Assembly: GCA_963713445.1 (NCBI GenBank)
Contig: CAVQMB010000004.1
Coordinates: 62,001 to 126,000, forward strand
Origin: CAVQMB01 sp963713445
Lineage (GTDB): Bacteria; Pseudomonadota; Gammaproteobacteria; Competibacterales; Competibacteraceae
Length of the DNA: 64,000 bases
Direction: 5' to 3'
The notes beneath the pieces were generated by a model. It searched no databases and was not told the origin of the DNA. It saw only the letters and a list, made by a program, of their open reading frames with translations. The position numbers and the translations under genes are program-made. Of the stretch, positions 26,309 through 35,826 are shown piece by piece. Position 1 is the stretch's first letter. Each line of letters opens with the position of its first letter.

Positions 26309-26854
26309 TTAGCTTTTTAAGGGCTCCAGCACCGCATCCCAGTTGTGCTCGTCACAGAAATCAAGGAACTCCTCGCGCAACGCGCCGATGTGGATCCGGG
26401 CTGGCACGCCGATAATCAGGTTGAGATTGAACATCGGAGTACCGGTATGCGGTACTTTGTAGGTTCGGGTAGCCAGATCCTCAATCCAGACCGTGCGGCT
26501 GGTGAAAAATCCGGTCACCCCCTGGACCACACCGGGTTGATCGAGTGCGGTGACCTCGGCCGCATAGGGACGCAGATCGGACTGCTCTCGATAATCGTCG
26601 GTGCGCCGATAGATGATGCCCAACTCGAGCTGGCGCTCCAGCTTCTGGAGTTGGGTCTCGAGCCGGGTCAGGGTATTCCAGTTGCCACGCACCATTAGCA
26701 ACATGCCACGCTGCTCACCCAGCACCGTCATGCGGCTGTCCACGATATCGCACTTGCTTTCGCTGACGATCCGGGTCAGGGCATCGATCACCTCGGGACG
26801 ATCCTCGCCCAGTACCGCCACCGCCAGAAAATTCACTGCCACCTCTATCCCCAT
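26309..26854 (-). CDS. gcvR: Glycine cleavage system transcriptional repressor, ACT domains
   Basis: 181 residues from Met 26854 (MGIEVAVNFLAVAVLGEDRPE). Two ACT domains in tandem (about 8-80 and 92-170). GcvR binds glycine and controls the activator GcvA in E. coli. No gcvTHP genes are in the window. It is divergent from dapA and precedes bcp; gcvR-bcp-dapA-bamC clustering is common in gammaproteobacteria. Confidence 0.88.
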   Translation of the reverse strand: MGIEVAVNFLAVAVLGEDRPEVIDALTRIVSESKCDIVDSRMTVLGEQRGMLLMVRGNWNTLTRLETQLQKLERQLELGIIYRRTDDYREQSDLRPYAAEVTALDQPGVVQGVTGFFTSRTVWIEDLATRTYKVPHTGTPMFNLNLIIGVPARIHIGALREEFLDFCDEHNWDAVLEPLKS

Positions 26855-26920
26855 GCTATCCGCCCTGCAGCCGTCATAGTGGCGCCTCCGGCCACGCCCA
26901 TCAAGTAGCCTCATAGATGC

Positions 26921-26949
26921 TTGTCAAGCCGCCCCGGGCTACGTACCAT
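26921..26949 (+). promoter_or_regulatory. Sigma-70 promoter of dapA-bamC
   Basis: TTGTCA (26921-26926) and TACCAT (26944-26949) with 17 bases between them. The expected transcript start is about 30 bases before the dapA ATG. Confidence 0.5.
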
Positions 26950-26985
26950 GATTCGATTGCACATCAATGACCTGGGGAGCACGAA

Positions 26986-27858
26986 ATGCTTCAGGGCAGT
27001 ATGGTAGCACTGGTGACGCCGATGGCCGATGATGGCACGGTCGATTATCCAGCGCTTAGCCGACTGGTTGAATTTCATATCGATAACGGTACCGACGCCG
27101 TGGTTGCCGTGGGCACGACCGGCGAATCGGCGACCCTGACCATGGACGAACACGATGAGGTCATCCGCCAGGTCGTGAAACTGGCCGCAGGGCGAATTCC
27201 GGTAATTGCCGGCACAGGTGCCAATTCAACCGCCGAGGCGCTTCATTTGACCGAAACCGCCGCTGCGGTCGGTGCTGATGCGTGCCTGCTGGTTGTACCT
27301 TATTACAATAAGCCAACCCAGGAAGGCTTGTACCGGCACTTCAAGATGATCGCCGAACGGGTCGACACCCCCCAGATCCTTTATAATGTGCCCGGACGTA
27401 CCGGTTGTGACATGCGACCGGATACCGTGGACCGGCTAGCTGACATTCCCAACATTGTCGGCATCAAGGAATCAAGCACCCTGGCCCGGATCGAACAGCT
27501 GATCGAACGCTGCAGCGATCGGATGGCCATCTACAGCGGTGACGACCCGTTCGCCGCTGCAGCCATCCTGGCGGGAGGGAAGGGTGTGATCTCAGTCACC
27601 GCCAACGTGGCACCGCGGCTTATCCACAACCTCTGTGCGGCCGCCCGGCGCGGCGACCGTGCGGAAGCCGAGCGGCTCGATGCAAACCTACAGGGATTGC
27701 ACAAAGCGCTGTTTCTGGAATCCAACCCGATTCCGGTAAAATGGGCAGTGCATCAGCTGGGCTTGATCGGTCCCGAAATCCGGTTGCCGCTCACGCCGCT
27801 CGCCGAGCAATTCCGCCCCCAGGTGCTGGACGCAATGCGTCAAGCGGGTCTCCTCTGA
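26986..27858 (+). CDS. dapA: 4-hydroxy-tetrahydrodipicolinate synthase
   Basis: 290 residues with a TIM-barrel fold. It condenses pyruvate and aspartate semialdehyde for lysine and diaminopimelate. The Schiff-base Lys is in VGIKESS, the catalytic Tyr in LYNVPGRTG, with GTTGES and ATLTMDEH near the N-terminus. ATG is preceded by GGGGAGCACGAA. bamC follows after 29 bases, as in E. coli. Confidence 0.97.
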   Translation: MLQGSMVALVTPMADDGTVDYPALSRLVEFHIDNGTDAVVAVGTTGESATLTMDEHDEVIRQVVKLAAGRIPVIAGTGANSTAEALHLTETAAAVGADACLLVVPYYNKPTQEGLYRHFKMIAERVDTPQILYNVPGRTGCDMRPDTVDRLADIPNIVGIKESSTLARIEQLIERCSDRMAIYSGDDPFAAAAILAGGKGVISVTANVAPRLIHNLCAAARRGDRAEAERLDANLQGLHKALFLESNPIPVKWAVHQLGLIGPEIRLPLTPLAEQFRPQVLDAMRQAGLL

Positions 27859-27887
27859 TTCAGAACGAGCGTTTTCCAGTTATCAAA

Positions 27888-29066
27888 ATGGCTTTTACTC
27901 GGCTACTTTCCCTGGCGATGCTGCTGGCAGGTGTGCTGTTACTCGACGCTTGCGGCTCGACCAATATCAACAACCTCGTTCCCGACCGCCGGCCGGATTA
28001 CCACGGCAGCAAGGTCACCAATTCACTTGAGGTACCGCCCGATCTGACCTCATCGTCACTGAGCGACACCCTCACCGTCCCCAGCACCGGTGGCAGCACC
28101 AGCCTGTCAGCCTACCGGCAGGAGGTCCAGGCCGGCCCCAGCGACGGCACCCCGCGCAAAGTCGCTGAAGTCCCCAAGGGTATGCACATCGAGCAGTCCG
28201 GTGATCGCCGCTGGCTGGTAGTTGACGAGTCGCCCGACAAGCTCTGGCCCCGGATCAAGGAATTCTGGACCAGCAATGGCTTCTCGCTCACGCAGGATGA
28301 CCCGCGTGCTGGCATCATGGCGACTGGGTGGCTCGAAAACCGGGCAGACATTCCGTCTGGGCCGATTCGGGATGTGCTCAAAAAATTCCTCGATTTCGCC
28401 TACTCGGCACCGACCCGCGACAAGTTTGTGGTCCGCTTGCAGCGCACCAAGGACGGCACCGAAGTGTATCTCACGCACTATGGGATGAAGGAAGCCTCGC
28501 TTACACCAAGCGGTTATGCCTCCACGTCGAATACCAGTTATACAATTTGGGAAGCGCGGCCAAGAGACCCCGAACTCGAGGCGGAGATGCTGTCCCGGTT
28601 GATGGTTTACCTAGGCACCAGCGAGAAACGCGTCCAGGCGATGATGGCGCATGCCCAGCAGGCCCCTGGTACGCCCGCGGCGCGGGTAATCAGCAACCAG
28701 TCGGGTCAAAAGGCCTTGCTGATCAAAGCGGGCTACGATGATGCGTGGCGGATGGTCGGCATGGCACTGGACACGGATCGTTTCACAATCGAGGATCAGA
28801 ACCGTGCCAAGGGCAGGTATGTGGTTGAATTCCACAATGTCGATCAGAGCAAGTCGTCCTCGAGCAGTGGCGGACTGCTGTCCAAACTGGCCTTCTGGCG
28901 CAGCGACAACAGCACGAATGACCAGCCGCCGGGCAAACGCCTGCAGGTACGGCTGGCCGGCCAGGGATCGCAGACCCTGGTGGTCATTCATAACATGCAG
29001 GATCAGCCCGACGATTCGGCTGATGCCCAGCTGGTGCTGAACACCCTGCATAAGGCCTTCCGGTAA
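27888..29066 (+). CDS. bamC: Outer membrane assembly lipoprotein BamC (NlpB)
   Basis: 392 residues from the Met at 27888. Lipoprotein signal peptide with lipobox LLDAC (Cys about residue 22), then an unstructured N-terminus with the BamD-binding pattern (VPDRRPDYHGSK) and two helix-grip domains. It is part of the BamABCDE beta-barrel insertion machine. Longer than E. coli BamC (344), mainly through extra linker. The frame is open well upstream inside dapA, but only the chosen start gives a signal peptide. Confidence 0.93.
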   Translation: MAFTRLLSLAMLLAGVLLLDACGSTNINNLVPDRRPDYHGSKVTNSLEVPPDLTSSSLSDTLTVPSTGGSTSLSAYRQEVQAGPSDGTPRKVAEVPKGMHIEQSGDRRWLVVDESPDKLWPRIKEFWTSNGFSLTQDDPRAGIMATGWLENRADIPSGPIRDVLKKFLDFAYSAPTRDKFVVRLQRTKDGTEVYLTHYGMKEASLTPSGYASTSNTSYTIWEARPRDPELEAEMLSRLMVYLGTSEKRVQAMMAHAQQAPGTPAARVISNQSGQKALLIKAGYDDAWRMVGMALDTDRFTIEDQNRAKGRYVVEFHNVDQSKSSSSSGGLLSKLAFWRSDNSTNDQPPGKRLQVRLAGQGSQTLVVIHNMQDQPDDSADAQLVLNTLHKAFR

Positions 29067-29079
29067 TCGGTGCTGCGCC

Positions 29080-30867
29080 GTGGGGCAAATCCGCCGGTTG
29101 CCGGCGCAGCTTGTCAGTCAGATCGCCGCCGGCGAAATCGTGGAACGCCCGGCGGCGGTTGTCAAAGAACTGCTGGAGAACAGTCTCGATGCCGGCGCCA
29201 GCCGCATCGAGCTGGATATTGAACATGGCGGCAGCAAGCGCATCCAGGTGCGCGATGATGGCTGTGGCATCGAGCCTGACGATCTGCCCCTCGCACTGGC
29301 CAGTCATGCGACCAGCAAGATCACCGACTTAAACGACCTCGACGCGATCCGCACACTCGGGTTTCGTGGGGAAGCGTTGCCCAGTATCGCAGCCATTTCC
29401 CGTCTAACACTGACTTCATGCAGCGCAACCGGCAAGCGCGGTTGGCAACTGCCGCCCCTGACCAGCACACCGCAACCGGCCGCCCATCCTCCCGGCACCA
29501 CCGTGGAAATTCATGACCTTTTTTATAACGTGCCGGCACGACGAAAATTCCTGCGTACGGAACGCACTGAATTCGGCCATATCGAGGACGTGATTCGACG
29601 ATTGGCGCTGAGTCGCTTCGATATCAGCATTGAGCTGCGCCACAATCAGAAGACCACCGTCTTACTGCGTCCAGCCGGTGACCGCAGTGCCCAGGAACTG
29701 CGTGTCGCTGAGTTGTGTGGGCGCGGTTTCATGGAACAGGCGCTGCACCTGCAACACGACGCTGCCAGCATGCGGCTCTGGGGCTGGGTGGGGCTGCCCA
29801 GCTGCGCCCGCAGCCAGTCCGATCTACAGTACTTCTTTGTGAACGGCCGCATGGTTCGCGACCGATTGGCCGCACACGCCGTCCGTCAGGCATACCGGGA
29901 CGTTCTATATCAAGGTCGCCATCCAGCTTACGTGCTTTACCTGGAGTTGGACCCGGCACTCGTGGACGTCAACGTGCATCCCGCCAAACACGAAGTGCGG
30001 TTTCGCGAGAGCCGACCGGTTCACGATTTCCTTTTTCGTACGTTGCAGCGAGTGCTGGCGGACACACGGGCGGGTCAGGCGGTCACGCCGGCCGCGGCAC
30101 CGGCGCCCGAAACTCTAGCCGCCGATCCAACGCCCGTGCCGACAGCAGCGGCGCCACGCCAGCAGCGGCCCCTACAGCTACCGGTTCGCGAATCGCTGAC
30201 CGCGTATTCCCGCCTATATGGCAATGACGCTGCGGCTCCCACTTTGCCAGAGTCAACCGCAGAGCCTGATCCCCATGAAGACATACCACCACTTGGTTAT
30301 GCCATCGCACAATTGCATGGTATCTACATTCTGGCAGAGAATTCCGCCGGCCTGATCGTGGTGGACATGCACGCGGCCCATGAGCGGATTACCTATGAAC
30401 GGTTCAAGGGGGCCTTGGAACAGAGCGGCATCAACCACCAACCGTTACTGCTCCCGGTGAGCGTGACACTGGGCCGCCGCGAGTGGCAGCTGGCCGAGGA
30501 GCACGCCCCGCTGCTTAGCCGATTAGGTCTCGAGGTCGAACCCATCGGTCCGGACAGCGTCGCTGTACGCAGCGTGCCTACCCTGCTGGCAGATGCGGAT
30601 ATCGCTCAACTGCTGCGCGACGTACTGGCCGACTTTGCCACTCACGGCAGCAGCGAGCGGATCAGAGCTTTAATGGATGAAACCCTGGCGACGATGGCTT
30701 GCCATGGTTCGGTGCGCGCCAACCGCAAACTCAGCATCCCTGAAATGAATGCCCTGCTGCGAACCATGGAACGCACCGAACGCAGCGGTCAATGCAACCA
30801 TGGGCGTCCAACCTGGAGTCAACTACGCCTGGATGAGTTGGACAAGTTATTCCTGCGGGGCCGCTAA
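29080..30867 (+). CDS. mutL: DNA mismatch repair protein MutL
   Basis: 595 residues, GTG start (MGQIRRLPAQLVSQIAAGEIVERPA). The N-terminal GHKL ATPase has the ENSLDAG, DDGCGI and TLGFRGEAL motifs. After a Pro/Ala-rich linker (about 330-390), the C-terminal domain keeps DMHAAHERITYE, close to the DQHA(X)2E(X)4E endonuclease motif, plus ACHGSVRAN and CNHGRPTW. It is therefore the nicking type found where MutH is absent, unlike E. coli MutL. It precedes miaA by 3 bases. Confidence 0.96.
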   Translation: MGQIRRLPAQLVSQIAAGEIVERPAAVVKELLENSLDAGASRIELDIEHGGSKRIQVRDDGCGIEPDDLPLALASHATSKITDLNDLDAIRTLGFRGEALPSIAAISRLTLTSCSATGKRGWQLPPLTSTPQPAAHPPGTTVEIHDLFYNVPARRKFLRTERTEFGHIEDVIRRLALSRFDISIELRHNQKTTVLLRPAGDRSAQELRVAELCGRGFMEQALHLQHDAASMRLWGWVGLPSCARSQSDLQYFFVNGRMVRDRLAAHAVRQAYRDVLYQGRHPAYVLYLELDPALVDVNVHPAKHEVRFRESRPVHDFLFRTLQRVLADTRAGQAVTPAAAPAPETLAADPTPVPTAAAPRQQRPLQLPVRESLTAYSRLYGNDAAAPTLPESTAEPDPHEDIPPLGYAIAQLHGIYILAENSAGLIVVDMHAAHERITYERFKGALEQSGINHQPLLLPVSVTLGRREWQLAEEHAPLLSRLGLEVEPIGPDSVAVRSVPTLLADADIAQLLRDVLADFATHGSSERIRALMDETLATMACHGSVRANRKLSIPEMNALLRTMERTERSGQCNHGRPTWSQLRLDELDKLFLRGR

Positions 30868-30870
30868 CCA

Positions 30871-31808
30871 ATGAGCAACCGGCCCGCGCCGGTCATATTT
30901 CTGATGGGACCGACGGCAGCGGGCAAGACTGAGCTGGCGGTTCGGCTTGCCGAGCAGTTGCCGCTGGACATCGTCAGCGTCGACTCAGCCATGGTCTATC
31001 GCGGTCTCGATATCGGCACCGCGAAACCGGGCTCGGCCACCCTCGTGCGTGCACCCCACCGACTGATCGACATCCTCGATCCGACCGAGACCTATTCTGC
31101 CGCCCGCTTCTGCACCGATGCCCGCCAGGCAATCGAGCAGATTCAGGCCGCTGGCCGGATCCCCTTGCTGACCGGCGGCACGATGTTGTATTTCCGGGCC
31201 CTGGAGCAAGGGCTCAACCGACTACCGGTGGCCGACCCAGTCCTCCGGGCCCGGCTGGCTGCCGATCTGGAGCGGCTCGGCAGCGCCACGCTGCACGCAC
31301 GCCTTGCGCAGGTCGATGCAATCTCGGCGGCGCGCATCCATCCGAATGATCCGCAGCGGATCCAGCGAGCGCTCGAAGTCCATGCTCTGACCGGTGAGCC
31401 GCTGAGCACACACTTTTCCCGACCGCGGACGGAAATTTTTCCCTATCGGATTGTCAAACTCGCGGTAGCACCCGCGCAACGGACGGTCTTGCATGAACGT
31501 ATTCAACACCGCTTCGAACTAATGCTGAATCGAGGTTTTATTGAGGAAGTCGAGCAGTTGCTGAGTCGGCGGGATCTGGATCTCAGCAAGCCCGCGCTGC
31601 GGGCGGTGGGATATCGGCAGGTAGGGCAATACCTGGCAGGTCAACTCGATTATGCAAGCATGCGGGAGCGTGGGATAATAGCCACGCGGCAGTATGCCAA
31701 GCGCCAGCTGACTTGGCTACGCAAGGAGGCTGCCGGTTATTGGCTGGACAGCGGCTCGGGGACTCACTTGCGCAGGTGCTACGGCATCTGCGGGCGCATC
31801 TCTTGTAA
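30871..31808 (+). CDS. miaA: tRNA dimethylallyltransferase, frameshifted at the C-terminus
   Basis: Adds dimethylallyl to A37 of UNN-reading tRNAs. P-loop GPTAAGKTELA, SVDSAMVYRGLDIGTAKP, LLTGGTMLYFRAL and RYAKRQLTWLR-type motifs are present. The 0 frame runs on to 31989 and into hfq with unlike sequence. After WLDSGSG, the +1 frame continues DSLAQVLRHLRAHLL and stops at 31806-31808, exactly where MiaA should end (about 312 residues). One extra G in the run at 31758-31761 explains this. Either a sequencing error or a harmless tail change, since the catalytic part is intact. Operon mutL-miaA-hfq-hflX. Confidence 0.88.
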
Positions 31809-31830
31809 CCCACTTTTCTGCCCATACTAT
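31803..31830 (+). promoter_or_regulatory. Possible promoter of hfq at the end of miaA
   Basis: TTGTAA (31803-31808) and TACTAT (31825-31830) have a 16-base spacer; an overlapping TATACT lies 3 bases on. A leader of about 100 bases to hfq would result. E. coli hfq also has promoters inside or near miaA. Confidence 0.35.
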
Positions 31831-31939
31831 ACTCATGTGAGTGTAGGGACCGCGATGCCGGCCGTTGCTTTATGCTGGAACCTCACGGTGACAGGCTATT
31901 CATTTAACAATCTGACTCCAAATAACAAGGAGAAGCTTC

Positions 31940-32194
31940 ATGGCAAAAGGCCACTCCTTACAAGAGCCATTCTTGAATGCACTGCGTAAGGAACGCATCC
32001 CGGTATCCATCTACCTGGTGAACGGAATCAAGCTTCAGGGGCATATCGAATCGTTCGATCAGTTCGTCGTGCTGTTGAAAAACAGCGTCAGCCAGATGAT
32101 TTACAAGCATGCCATCTCAACGGTGGTGCCAGCTCGTAACATCCGGCTCAACCTGGCTTCCGAGGACGAAATTGATGAGCATGAAGCTAGCTAG
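31940..32194 (+). CDS. hfq: RNA chaperone Hfq
   Basis: 84 residues. Sm-like hexameric chaperone that pairs small RNAs with mRNAs. The Sm1 part (QEPFLNALRKERIPVSIYLVNGIKLQG) and Sm2 motif YKHAIST are standard. The C-terminal tail is short (about 18 residues, acidic), as outside enterics. AAGGAG lies 8 bases before the ATG. Located between miaA and hflX, the classical position. Confidence 0.98.
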   Translation: MAKGHSLQEPFLNALRKERIPVSIYLVNGIKLQGHIESFDQFVVLLKNSVSQMIYKHAISTVVPARNIRLNLASEDEIDEHEAS

Positions 32195-32214
32195 GCCAGC
32201 AGGAGCGCCGCCGC

Positions 32215-33495
32215 TTGTCGGAAAAATCTAGTGTGGAACGTGCTGTCCTGGTCCAACTGGATCTGGACAGCACGATCGACCGTGCAGCGGCACTCGAGGA
32301 ATTCCGCCAACTGGCGCTCTCGGCTGGAGTAGAGGTTGTCGACACGGTAACCGGGCACCGGCGCCAGCCTGATGCCCGCTACTTCATCGGCAGCGGCAAA
32401 GCCGAGGAAATCGGTGCGCTGATCAAGCGTGCGGCGGCGGATGTGGCGCTGTTCAATCATCCGTTGTCACCCAGCCAGGAACGCAATCTTGAGCAACGGC
32501 TGCAGTGCCGCGTACTGGACCGAACGGCACTGATCCTCGACATATTTGCGCAGCGTGCTCGCAGCTTCGAGGGCAAGCTGCAAGTGGAACTGGCCCAACT
32601 CCAACACCTTTCGACGCGCTTGGTGCGGGGCTGGACCCACCTGGAGCGCCAGAAAGGCGGCATCGGTCTGCGCGGTCCCGGGGAAACCCAGCTGGAAACT
32701 GACCGTCGCTTGCTGGGCGAACGCATCAAGCAGATCCACCGCCGTCTGCGGCGGGTCAGCCGGCAACGAGATCAGGGCCGCGCGGCACGGCGTAAGAGTT
32801 CGACCCGCACGGTCGCTTTGGTCGGCTACACCAATGCCGGTAAATCGACACTGTTCAATCGTCTCACCACCGCCAGCGCGTACGCTGCTGACCAGTTGTT
32901 CGCTACGCTTGACACGACCTTACGGCAGTTGCCTCTGCCACACGCTGAACCGGCGGTAATCGCGGATACGGTTGGCTTCATCAGCGACCTGCCTCACGAG
33001 TTGGTGGCGGCATTTCGCGCCACCCTGCAGGAAACCGCCGAAGCTAGCCTCATGTTGCACGTCATTGATGCCAGCGATCCGGAACACGAAGCGTATGCCG
33101 AGCAGGTCGAGCAGATTCTGAAGCAGATCGGTGCCGCCGACGTCCCGTGCGTCAAAATCTACAACAAGATCGACCACACCGAGATCCGGCCTCATGCGGA
33201 ACGCTCGCCGGACAGCGGTGTGGTCCATTCCGTGTGGCTGTCGGCCCGGAACGGTGCCGGCCTGCCACTGTTGCAGCGCTTACTGGCCGAACGGCTCGAG
33301 GACGATTCGGTGCGCCTGCGACTTCGTTTGCCGCCCGGCGCCACGCGACTGCGGGCCAGGCTGTTCAACCTGCGCGCGGTGGTCGGTGAAAGCCTAAGTG
33401 CCAGTGGTGAGTGGCTAATGGACGTAGAAACCTCGCGCCGAAATATCGATCGATTGCGCCAGCAGCAGGAACTTCGTGACGACTGGCTGGAGTAA
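32215..33495 (+). CDS. hflX: Ribosome-associated GTPase HflX
   Basis: 426 residues if started at TTG 32215; a GTG at 32233 is an equal alternative and there is no ATG. N-terminal HflX domain with Gly-rich YFIGSGKAEEI and coiled coil (GGIGLRGPGETQLETDRR), then the G domain: G1 GYTNAGKSTL, DTVGFI and NKID. It splits stalled ribosomes after stress. It follows hfq by 20 bases. Confidence 0.95.
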   Translation: MSEKSSVERAVLVQLDLDSTIDRAAALEEFRQLALSAGVEVVDTVTGHRRQPDARYFIGSGKAEEIGALIKRAAADVALFNHPLSPSQERNLEQRLQCRVLDRTALILDIFAQRARSFEGKLQVELAQLQHLSTRLVRGWTHLERQKGGIGLRGPGETQLETDRRLLGERIKQIHRRLRRVSRQRDQGRAARRKSSTRTVALVGYTNAGKSTLFNRLTTASAYAADQLFATLDTTLRQLPLPHAEPAVIADTVGFISDLPHELVAAFRATLQETAEASLMLHVIDASDPEHEAYAEQVEQILKQIGAADVPCVKIYNKIDHTEIRPHAERSPDSGVVHSVWLSARNGAGLPLLQRLLAERLEDDSVRLRLRLPPGATRLRARLFNLRAVVGESLSASGEWLMDVETSRRNIDRLRQQQELRDDWLE

Positions 33496-33510
33496 TTCGA
33501 ACCCTGACGC

Positions 33511-33539
33511 TTGCAGGCCAGGACCGGGCTTCCTAGAAT
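33511..33539 (+). promoter_or_regulatory. Sigma-70 promoter of hflK-hflC
   Basis: TTGCAG (33511-33516) and TAGAAT (33534-33539) are 17 bases apart, 61 bases before the hflK ATG, in the largest gap of the hfq-purA block. Confidence 0.6.
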
Positions 33540-33599
33540 GGCCTATTTTGGCGTCTCGCGGACGACGCGTTCCGAATAATCTGTTGGATGGAGTGCCAC

Positions 33600-34889
33600 A
33601 TGGCCTGGAATGAACCCGGCGGCAACAACCGGGATCCCTGGGGCGGCGGCGGTCGCAACCAGGGCCCCCCCGATCTGGACGAAGTCGTCCGCAAGTTGTC
33701 CAGCAAGCTGCGTGGTCTGCTGGGTGGCAAAAGCGGCGGCGGCAGCGACGGTGGGGGATCCAAACTGCCGAGCAGCAGCCCGCTGGGAATCTGGATCATC
33801 GCGATCGTGGTCGTGGGGCTGTGGCTTGCCTCCGGCATTTATGTGGTCGACCAAGGCACACGCGGCGTAGTGCTTCGGTTCGGCAAATTCACCGGCCTCA
33901 CCATGCCCGGTCTTAATTATCATCTGCCTTATCCGTTCGAGAGTGTCAACGTCGTCAACGTCGCCCAGATCCGGGCCGAAGAGATCGGCTACCGCTCAGG
34001 CCCGGGTGACAGTGGCCAGCCGGCGGTACGGACCGTGCCGCGCGAATCGCTGATGCTGACCGAGGACGAAAATATCGTCAACGTACAGTTATCGGTGCAA
34101 TACCAGGTCAAGAACCCGCGCGCCTATCTGTTCAACGTCAAGAACCCCGATCAAACGCTGCGCGAGGTGGTCGAGAGTGCCACCCGCGAAGTGGTCGGCA
34201 AGAACACCATGGATTTCGTGCTCACTGAAGGACGTAGCGAAATCGTCAGCGAGGTCGCCAAACTAAGCCAGCATATCCTTACTCAGTACGGCGCCGGGCT
34301 CGAGATCACCAACGTCAATCTGCGTGACGCTCAGCCTCCAGACCAGGTGCAGGCCGCTTTCGCGGACGCCATCAAGGCACGCGAGGACGAACAGCGCCTG
34401 ATCAACGAAGCACAGGCTTATCGCAATGGCGTACTACCCCAGGCCCGTGGCCAAGCCGCCCGTGTTCTCGCCGAAGCCAAAGCCTACAAGGAACAGACCG
34501 TAGCGCAGGCCGAAGGCGATGCCAAACGCTTCGAACAACTCGAAACCGCCTACAGTAAAGCCCCTGATATCACTCGCGAGCGGCTCTATATCGATACCAT
34601 GCAGAATGTGTTGTCGCACACGGGCAAGGTGCTTATCGACGCCAAGGACAAGAACAATAACGTCATTTACCTGCCATTGGACCGGCTGCTGCAAAAAGGC
34701 GGCAGCGGCGCCGCCAGCACCAGTGGCAGCAGCAATTCCAATAGTGACAGCAGTGGCAGTGGCGGCAAAAGTTCCAGCACGTCCGGGCCCGGCAACAGTG
34801 GCGCTGCGAATTCCTCCGGCAGCAGTAGTGGCAGCAGCGGCGGCGTGGCGCGCTCGCGTGATACCAGTCGCAGCCGGGAGCGTCGCTGA
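33600..34889 (+). CDS. hflK: FtsH protease modulator HflK
   Basis: 429 residues. Gly-rich cytoplasmic N-terminus (MAWNEPGGNNRDPWGGGGRN), one membrane segment (about 62-82, IWIIAIVVVGLWLASGIYVV), an SPFH/band-7 domain and a coiled coil. With HflC it forms the cage around FtsH in the inner membrane. The last 60 residues are almost only Ser, Gly, Asn and Thr, ending in an Arg-rich segment; this tail is unusual in composition. Stop and hflC start overlap (TGATG). Confidence 0.96.
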   Translation: MAWNEPGGNNRDPWGGGGRNQGPPDLDEVVRKLSSKLRGLLGGKSGGGSDGGGSKLPSSSPLGIWIIAIVVVGLWLASGIYVVDQGTRGVVLRFGKFTGLTMPGLNYHLPYPFESVNVVNVAQIRAEEIGYRSGPGDSGQPAVRTVPRESLMLTEDENIVNVQLSVQYQVKNPRAYLFNVKNPDQTLREVVESATREVVGKNTMDFVLTEGRSEIVSEVAKLSQHILTQYGAGLEITNVNLRDAQPPDQVQAAFADAIKAREDEQRLINEAQAYRNGVLPQARGQAARVLAEAKAYKEQTVAQAEGDAKRFEQLETAYSKAPDITRERLYIDTMQNVLSHTGKVLIDAKDKNNNVIYLPLDRLLQKGGSGAASTSGSSNSNSDSSGSGGKSSSTSGPGNSGAANSSGSSSGSSGGVARSRDTSRSRERR

Positions 34890-35791
34890 TGAATGCTCGC
34901 AATGTCGGCATCGGCGCCGTTATCCTTATCGTACTGCTGGGCTACGGCTCCACCTTCACGGTCCGTGAAGGGCAAACCGCTATTCGGTTTCAGTTCGGCG
35001 AGATTGTACAGTCCGACTATAAACCCGGGCTTCATTTCAAGCTGCCGCTGATCAACAGCGTACGGACGTTCGATGCCCGGGTGCAAACCCTGGACATGGA
35101 GCCAGAACGGTTTCTGACTGTAGAGAAAAAGAATCTTTTAGTGGACTCGTTCTCCAAGTGGCGGGTCGGTAACGCCGAGAAGTTCTATACTTCGGTGGGC
35201 GGGAATGTCTTCCAGGCCAATCAACGCCTGGACCAGATCATCAAAAACGGTTTGCGGGGCGAATTCAGCAAGCGCACGCTCAAGGAAGTGGTCTCGGGTG
35301 ACCGGAACCAAATCATGCAGATCCTCACCCAGACAGCCCAGCAGGAAGCCAAGCGCTTCGGTATCGACGTACTCGATGTCCGCATCAAGCGGATCGATCT
35401 GCCCAACGAGGTCAGCGAATCGGTCTATGCGCGGATGCGGGCCGAACGCGAACGGGTCGCGCGCGATTTCCGCTCACGCGGCAAAGAAGCGGCTGAACGG
35501 ATCCGCGCCGACGCTGACCGCCAACGCACGGTGACGTTGGCCGAAGCCTACCGCGACGCCGAAATTACCCGCGGTGAAGGTGATGCCAAAGCTGCCGGCA
35601 TCTATGCCAAAGCCTATGGCAAAGACCCTGAGTTCTTCCGCTTCTACCGTAGCCTGCATGCCTATCGGAAGAGCTTCTCCGGTTCGGACAACATCTTGGT
35701 TCTGGATCCAAAGGAAACCAAGTTCTTCAAATATTTCAATAGCATGGATGCAGGCCAGGCGACCGCAAAACCATCCGCAACTGATCGGTAG
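34889..35791 (+). CDS. hflC: FtsH protease modulator HflC
   Basis: 300 residues: N-terminal membrane segment (about 5-22), SPFH domain, and a long helical part with the conserved FFRFYRSLHAYRKSF and DPKETKFFKYF. Partner of HflK. Translation is coupled to hflK by overlap of one base. DUF2065 and hisZ follow. Confidence 0.97.
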   Translation: MNARNVGIGAVILIVLLGYGSTFTVREGQTAIRFQFGEIVQSDYKPGLHFKLPLINSVRTFDARVQTLDMEPERFLTVEKKNLLVDSFSKWRVGNAEKFYTSVGGNVFQANQRLDQIIKNGLRGEFSKRTLKEVVSGDRNQIMQILTQTAQQEAKRFGIDVLDVRIKRIDLPNEVSESVYARMRAERERVARDFRSRGKEAAERIRADADRQRTVTLAEAYRDAEITRGEGDAKAAGIYAKAYGKDPEFFRFYRSLHAYRKSFSGSDNILVLDPKETKFFKYFNSMDAGQATAKPSATDR

Positions 35792-35826
35792 GCGGACGTT
35801 GCACCAGTGCCGGACGAGTCGCAGCC

